From Dehalococcoidia bacterium (GTDB lineage Bacteria; Chloroflexota; Dehalococcoidia; GIF9; UBA5620): a stretch of DNA of 11,010 nt. Shown in pieces: positions 9,039-11,010 of the stretch. The position numbers were made by a program, and so were the translations under genes. The DNA lies in assembly GCA_016783225.1 (NCBI GenBank), contig JADHWZ010000058.1, forward strand, positions 1-11,010. Reading direction: 5' to 3'. The notes below the pieces were generated by a model. It was not told the origin of the DNA. It did not search any database and was given only the letters and a program-made list of their open reading frames with translations. Position 1 is the stretch's first letter. Each line of letters begins with the position of its first letter.

Positions 9039-9090
9039 TCCCCGCTAGCTTCATTCTAGCCCAACCCCACGTACTTGTCGAACCAGCGTG
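9039..9090 (-). repeat. Copy A of a duplicated promoter/leader block (upstream of glgC)
   Basis: This 52-bp block runs from just upstream of the -35 hexamer to the GGGGA ribosome-binding element of glgC. Aligned by hand with 10656-10714 it matches at 44 of 52 positions, apart from a 7-nt insertion in the other copy. The first 10 bases of the forward strand (TCCCCGCTAG) and the 12 around the -10 (TTCTAGCCCAAC) are identical; most differences fall in the promoter spacer and upstream of the -35. Confidence 0.8.
9053..9081 (-). promoter_or_regulatory. Predicted sigma70-type promoter of the glgC operon
   Basis: Read on the minus strand, TCGACA (9076-9081, five of six to TTGACA) is separated by exactly 17 bp from TAGAAT (9053-9058, five of six to TATAAT). 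Transcription would start near 9046, giving a leader of under 20 nt before the glgC ATG at 9029. Both hexamers and the spacing recur in the second copy at 10677-10705, which strengthens the call. Confidence 0.7.
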
Positions 9091-9140
9091 CTCCCCAGAC
9101 TAGGGGTATACTCTTGGTATCTCGAATCGCGACTCCACCT

Positions 9141-10415
9141 CTACCTAAATGAGGCCGGCCTCAAATCAGGGCAGGTAACCCAATCAGTAACAGGCAGCAA
9201 CCTGCCACTGTAAACCTCGAAAATGCGAGTCTGCATTGGCTCGGGCTTATCCGCAGTGAAGGTATATTTGGTCATTCCCTGGGGGCTAAAGTCCTTCAGT
9301 TTGAGGAATTGGTCCCGTAATGACACGCCACTGAACTTGTCCCAGCCTACCTCTTCAACGGCCTGGTTCATACAATAACAAATCGTATACAGCTCAGGCC
9401 AGGCAGCCAAATATCCCATGACCCTCTCCTGCGGTTTCCTATTATGCGTGTGGAAGGCGGTTATCGCTGCGGCAACACCTTCAACTTCAGGCATCGACCA
9501 GGAAGGAAAGCTACGAGGTCCAACCACTCCCTCAGCGAGTTTCCCTGCCAGCGCAATTGCTGACTCATCCATCCCCCACGGACCAGTGGCACGGTGAATC
9601 ATGCTCGGCGTATTATCATAAATATCCTGATTTAGCATACCCAGAGCTGCAGCACTCTTGTGAATTACCCCCGGGCCATGAGCCAGTGTATTGTCATACA
9701 CCCAGTTAGCTCCTGCACTCTTTATCGCTGCCATCTGTGTAGACACATCCACATCCTCCAAATCAAAGAGGCCCTCGTACACAATCTCAACACCCTTCTT
9801 CGCCGCATACTGCCGCACTTCATAAGTCATTATCGCCCTGCCAAGATCGGTGTCCCAGGTGAGGATAGCCAGCTTCACCTCCTCGCCCGTCTTCTCAGCC
9901 CAATCCCCCACCACCCAGTCGATAAAGGCGCCGATAGAATCAGCGTATGACGGTATAGCAGAAAATGTATACCCTGGTGGATAAATGCATTCATCTGTTG
10001 GGGAGTTAGTAAAACAGAGTATTCTGTCTCTCACATACAGCTTGCTTAGTGTCTCACATTCGGCCGGGCCGTAGACAATGTTGATTATGGGATATGCTTT
10101 CGACGCCTTGAGTCCCTCATAGACCTCCAAGGCGACTTCTGGATCCCCGCCGGTGTCTCGAAATCTGTCAACTATAGGCACCCCGTCGATGCCTCCACCT
10201 TCCGTGTTAAACCACTCGGCAAAATCCATAAAACCACTAACTATAGGCGCCGTAATAGGAGCATAAGGTCCACTGAGGTCGCCAAAGTGATGAATGACGA
10301 CTTCGTCCGGCTTACCCAGAAGTGGGCCAACAACTGTACAACCAAGTATCGGCGTCAGTGCCAATAGCAGTATCACCGGTACCAGACCCAGCACACTGAT
10401 TTTTCTCTTGTCCAA
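9141..10415 (-). CDS. ABC transporter substrate-binding lipoprotein (branched-chain amino acid/amide type, Peripla_BP_6-like)
   Basis: This 424-residue protein is probably a lipid-anchored extracytoplasmic solute receptor. The N-terminus has a positive MDKRK segment, a hydrophobic stretch (8-24) and a lipobox ILGC with Cys26 as the likely lipidated residue. The mature part has the type I periplasmic binding fold of LivK/UrtA-like proteins: HHFGDLSGPYAPITAPIVSG near the start, then DTGGDPEVALEVYEGL, the PAECETLSKLY and FTNSPTDE region, and AIPSYADSIGAFIDWV. The TTG start is supported by a perfect AAGGAGGT site 5 nt upstream and by the complete signal peptide it yields; no ATG lies nearby. No permease or ATPase gene is seen in the window, so its transporter partners are unknown. 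It lies between two copies of a promoter block and probably has its own transcript. The ligand cannot be assigned: amino acid, urea, amide or aromatic acid are all possible. Confidence 0.85.
   Translation of the reverse strand: MDKRKISVLGLVPVILLLALTPILGCTVVGPLLGKPDEVVIHHFGDLSGPYAPITAPIVSGFMDFAEWFNTEGGGIDGVPIVDRFRDTGGDPEVALEVYEGLKASKAYPIINIVYGPAECETLSKLYVRDRILCFTNSPTDECIYPPGYTFSAIPSYADSIGAFIDWVVGDWAEKTGEEVKLAILTWDTDLGRAIMTYEVRQYAAKKGVEIVYEGLFDLEDVDVSTQMAAIKSAGANWVYDNTLAHGPGVIHKSAAALGMLNQDIYDNTPSMIHRATGPWGMDESAIALAGKLAEGVVGPRSFPSWSMPEVEGVAAAITAFHTHNRKPQERVMGYLAAWPELYTICYCMNQAVEEVGWDKFSGVSLRDQFLKLKDFSPQGMTKYTFTADKPEPMQTRIFEVYSGRLLPVTDWVTCPDLRPASFR
9150..9163. repeat. Perfect 14-bp palindrome in the last codons of the solute-binding gene
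   Basis: TGAGGCCGGCCTCA reads the same on both strands. It lies 7 bp inside the stop codon of the lipoprotein gene (Arg-Pro-Ala codons). It has no loop and no following T-run, so it is not a convincing intrinsic terminator; chance in a GC-rich codon stretch is possible. Confidence 0.5.
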
Positions 10416-10420
10416 GTCGC

Positions 10421-10428
10421 ACCTCCTT
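10421..10428 (-). promoter_or_regulatory. Strong Shine-Dalgarno site fixing the TTG start of the solute-binding lipoprotein
   Basis: On the minus strand AAGGAGGT lies 5 nt before TTG at 10413-10415. It is the strongest ribosome site in the window and justifies the TTG start codon, which also gives an intact lipoprotein signal. Confidence 0.85.
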
Positions 10429-10532
10429 GCTCTCTGAGCCCGAGCTTTTCCGAGCTAGTGTGGCCATGACTCAGGCCATTCCACAGCGTCTTACAGAAAC
10501 GGGGTCCTACGTCCCGCCCTCTCGTCACTCAG

Positions 10533-10646
10533 TTACCAGGATCGGCAAGCCGGACTGCCCCAACAAACCCGCGGCGCTACACGAATGGCCAGATCCTTCA
10601 ATTCACTGGGGCTCCCAGCGGAAATCGTCGCTGTCACATAGTCCAT
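10533..10646 (-). CDS. Possible 37-residue leader ORF, resembling the first codons of glgC
   Basis: A minus-strand ATG at 10646 begins a 37-codon frame ending in TAA. It sits exactly 9 nt after the GGGGA element of the duplicated promoter block, the same spacing as glgC. Its first residues, MDYVTATISAGSPSE, match GlgC ([15 protein letters not shown]) at 8 of 15 positions and, by hand count, 28 of 45 bases. After about codon 20 the likeness is lost. Reading on after a single inserted base near 10573 would give an alternative tail, AGLLGQSGLPILVTE, ending at 10525. It could be a decayed glgC fragment, a translated leader of the lipoprotein gene, or a chance frame. No known function is recognised. 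Confidence 0.3.
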   Translation of the reverse strand: MDYVTATISAGSPSELKDLAIRVAPRVCWGSPACRSW

Positions 10647-10655
10647 GACTTCAGT

Positions 10656-10714
10656 TCCCCGCTAGGTTCATTTCTCATTCTAGCCCAACACCGCATATTT
10701 GTCGACCTAACGTG
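10656..10714 (-). repeat. Copy B of the duplicated promoter/leader block (upstream of the lipoprotein gene)
   Basis: This copy matches 9039-9090 at 44 of 52 aligned positions. It has a 7-nt insertion between the -10 and the leader, which looks like a local AATGA duplication. Both copies point the same way and flank the solute-binding gene, about 1.6 kb apart. The -10, -35, their 17-bp spacing and the GGGGA element are all preserved. Confidence 0.8.
10677..10705 (-). promoter_or_regulatory. Predicted sigma70-type promoter of the leader ORF and solute-binding lipoprotein
   Basis: On the minus strand TCGACA (10700-10705), 17 bp and TAGAAT (10677-10682) reproduce the glgC promoter hexamers exactly, with a diverged spacer. 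No better promoter is visible closer to the lipoprotein start, so this is the likely source of its transcript. Confidence 0.6.
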
Positions 10715-10733
10715 TCATGTTCAGATCAGGCCA

Positions 10734-10763
10734 GTGGCAAACTCCGCCCCATTTTGTTAGAAT
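10734..10763 (+). promoter_or_regulatory. Predicted promoter of the mscS-type gene
   Basis: On the plus strand TAGAAT (10758-10763) is preceded at 18 bp by GTGGCA (10734-10739, four of six to TTGACA). The leader would be under 20 nt. The -10 hexamer is identical to those of the two minus-strand promoters. The -35 is weak, so confidence is moderate. Confidence 0.45.
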
Positions 10764-10786
10764 CCAGAGAAAAAGGGAGCGTAAAT

Positions 10787-11010
10787 ATGGACTGGACACC
10801 TGTGACCAATTGGCTTTTAGAACACGGCGTTCGCATCTTGCTAATCGTTGCTCTGTCGCTGGCTCTATATTACATTGTGCGTCACTTCGTACCTACTGTC
10901 GTAAGAACACTGCTAACCAGGCCGTCAGTTAGACAAGCATTAACCAAGCGAGCAGCAAAAAAACTAGAGGAGGAGGTAGAAAGGAGAGTCAACACATTAA
11001 CGTCCGTTTT
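10787..11010 (+). CDS. Mechanosensitive ion channel (MscS family), N-terminal part, cut by the window edge
   Basis: An open frame starts at ATG 10787 and runs off the window after 74 full codons, with no stop. GGGAG (10775-10779) lies 7 nt upstream. The peptide begins MDWTPVTNWLLEHGVRIL. It has one hydrophobic segment (about residues 15-33), then a basic linker (RTLLTRPSVRQALTKRAAKK), an acidic-basic helix LEEEVERRV and NTLTSV. This order, a membrane helix followed by a charged segment and an R-x-x-TL-x-S motif, is typical of the region just before the pore helices of small MscS-family channels, which release solutes on hypo-osmotic shock at the cytoplasmic membrane. The pore and beta domain are outside the window. 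It is transcribed divergently from the lipoprotein gene. A different membrane protein remains possible. Confidence 0.6.
   Translation, partial: MDWTPVTNWLLEHGVRILLIVALSLALYYIVRHFVPTVVRTLLTRPSVRQALTKRAAKKLEEEVERRVNTLTSV

Larger units (their letters stand above)
10416..10786. other. 371-bp divergent intergenic region between the lipoprotein gene and mscS
   Basis: This gap holds, from left to right: the Shine-Dalgarno site of the lipoprotein gene; a 7-bp direct repeat CCGAGCT (10440-10446 and 10450-10456); a weak inverted repeat TGGCC/GGCCA (10461-10465 and 10474-10478); a short minus-strand ORF (10533-10646); the second copy of the glgC-type promoter block (10656-10714); and the predicted mscS promoter. 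I see no riboswitch fold, tRNA or clear terminator. If transcription begins near 10670, the lipoprotein mRNA has a leader of about 255 nt, unusually long compared with glgC. Confidence 0.6.

Noticed and set aside
9093..9106. CCCC/GGGG hairpin as a terminator for the lipoprotein gene
   Set aside because: Only four base pairs around a six-base loop and no T-run on either strand.
10416..10660. Riboswitch or T-box in the lipoprotein leader
   Set aside because: No recognisable conserved core or strong long-range pairing; only short, weak inverted repeats.
1..11010. CRISPR array, insertion sequence, tRNA or rRNA
   Set aside because: No regularly spaced repeats, transposase motifs, terminal inverted repeats or tRNA-like cloverleaf were seen.

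Overview
The window carries a compact bacterial glycogen (alpha-1,4/1,6-glucan) metabolism operon on the minus strand. Upstream of it, also on the minus strand, is a stand-alone lipoprotein solute-binding gene. The first part of a divergent MscS-type channel gene runs off the right edge. Base composition is moderate. Start codons are mixed (ATG, GTG, TTG) and Shine-Dalgarno sites are recognisable. The set of GH57 branching enzyme, GH57 4-alpha-glucanotransferase, GT5 GlgA, GlgC and a ROK kinase, together with a lipid-anchored Peripla_BP_6 protein, suggests a Chloroflexota-like (perhaps Dehalococcoidia/Anaerolineae-type) or other deep-branching, possibly thermophile-related bacterium. This assignment is inference from gene content and protein style; no rRNA or marker gene is present.

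Layout, right to left (the direction of transcription): start of mscS (plus strand, 10787 to edge); a 371-bp divergent intergenic region with one predicted promoter per direction and a short leader ORF; the solute-binding lipoprotein (10415-9141); a 111-bp gap holding a clear sigma70-type promoter; then glgC (9029-7749), GH57 branching enzyme (7739-6054), glgA (6053-4620), ROK glucokinase (4633-3641), an uncharacterised GH57 enzyme (3644-2352) and a GH57 4-alpha-glucanotransferase with DUF1925/DUF1926-type C-terminal regions (2321-138). The six genes are separated by 9, 0, -14, -4 and 30 bp, so they are almost certainly one transcript. The first 137 bases hold no gene or terminator I can support.

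How the genes fit together (family knowledge plus inference): GlgC makes ADP-glucose, GlgA polymerises it and the GH57 branching enzyme adds alpha-1,6 branches. The two other GH57 enzymes can trim or rearrange the alpha-glucan, and the ROK kinase can rephosphorylate the glucose released. No glycogen phosphorylase, GH13 branching enzyme or GH13 debranching enzyme is present, so the operon looks like a GH57-centred make-and-recycle module.

The most unexpected signal is a duplicated regulatory block. A roughly 52-bp segment with the glgC promoter (-35 TCGACA, 17 bp, -10 TAGAAT) and ribosome-binding region recurs about 1.6 kb away, upstream of the solute-binding gene. In both copies the GGGGA element lies exactly 9 nt before an ATG. 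The short ORF at the distant copy also resembles the first 15 codons of glgC, which suggests a decayed duplicate of the glgC 5' end or a re-used promoter.
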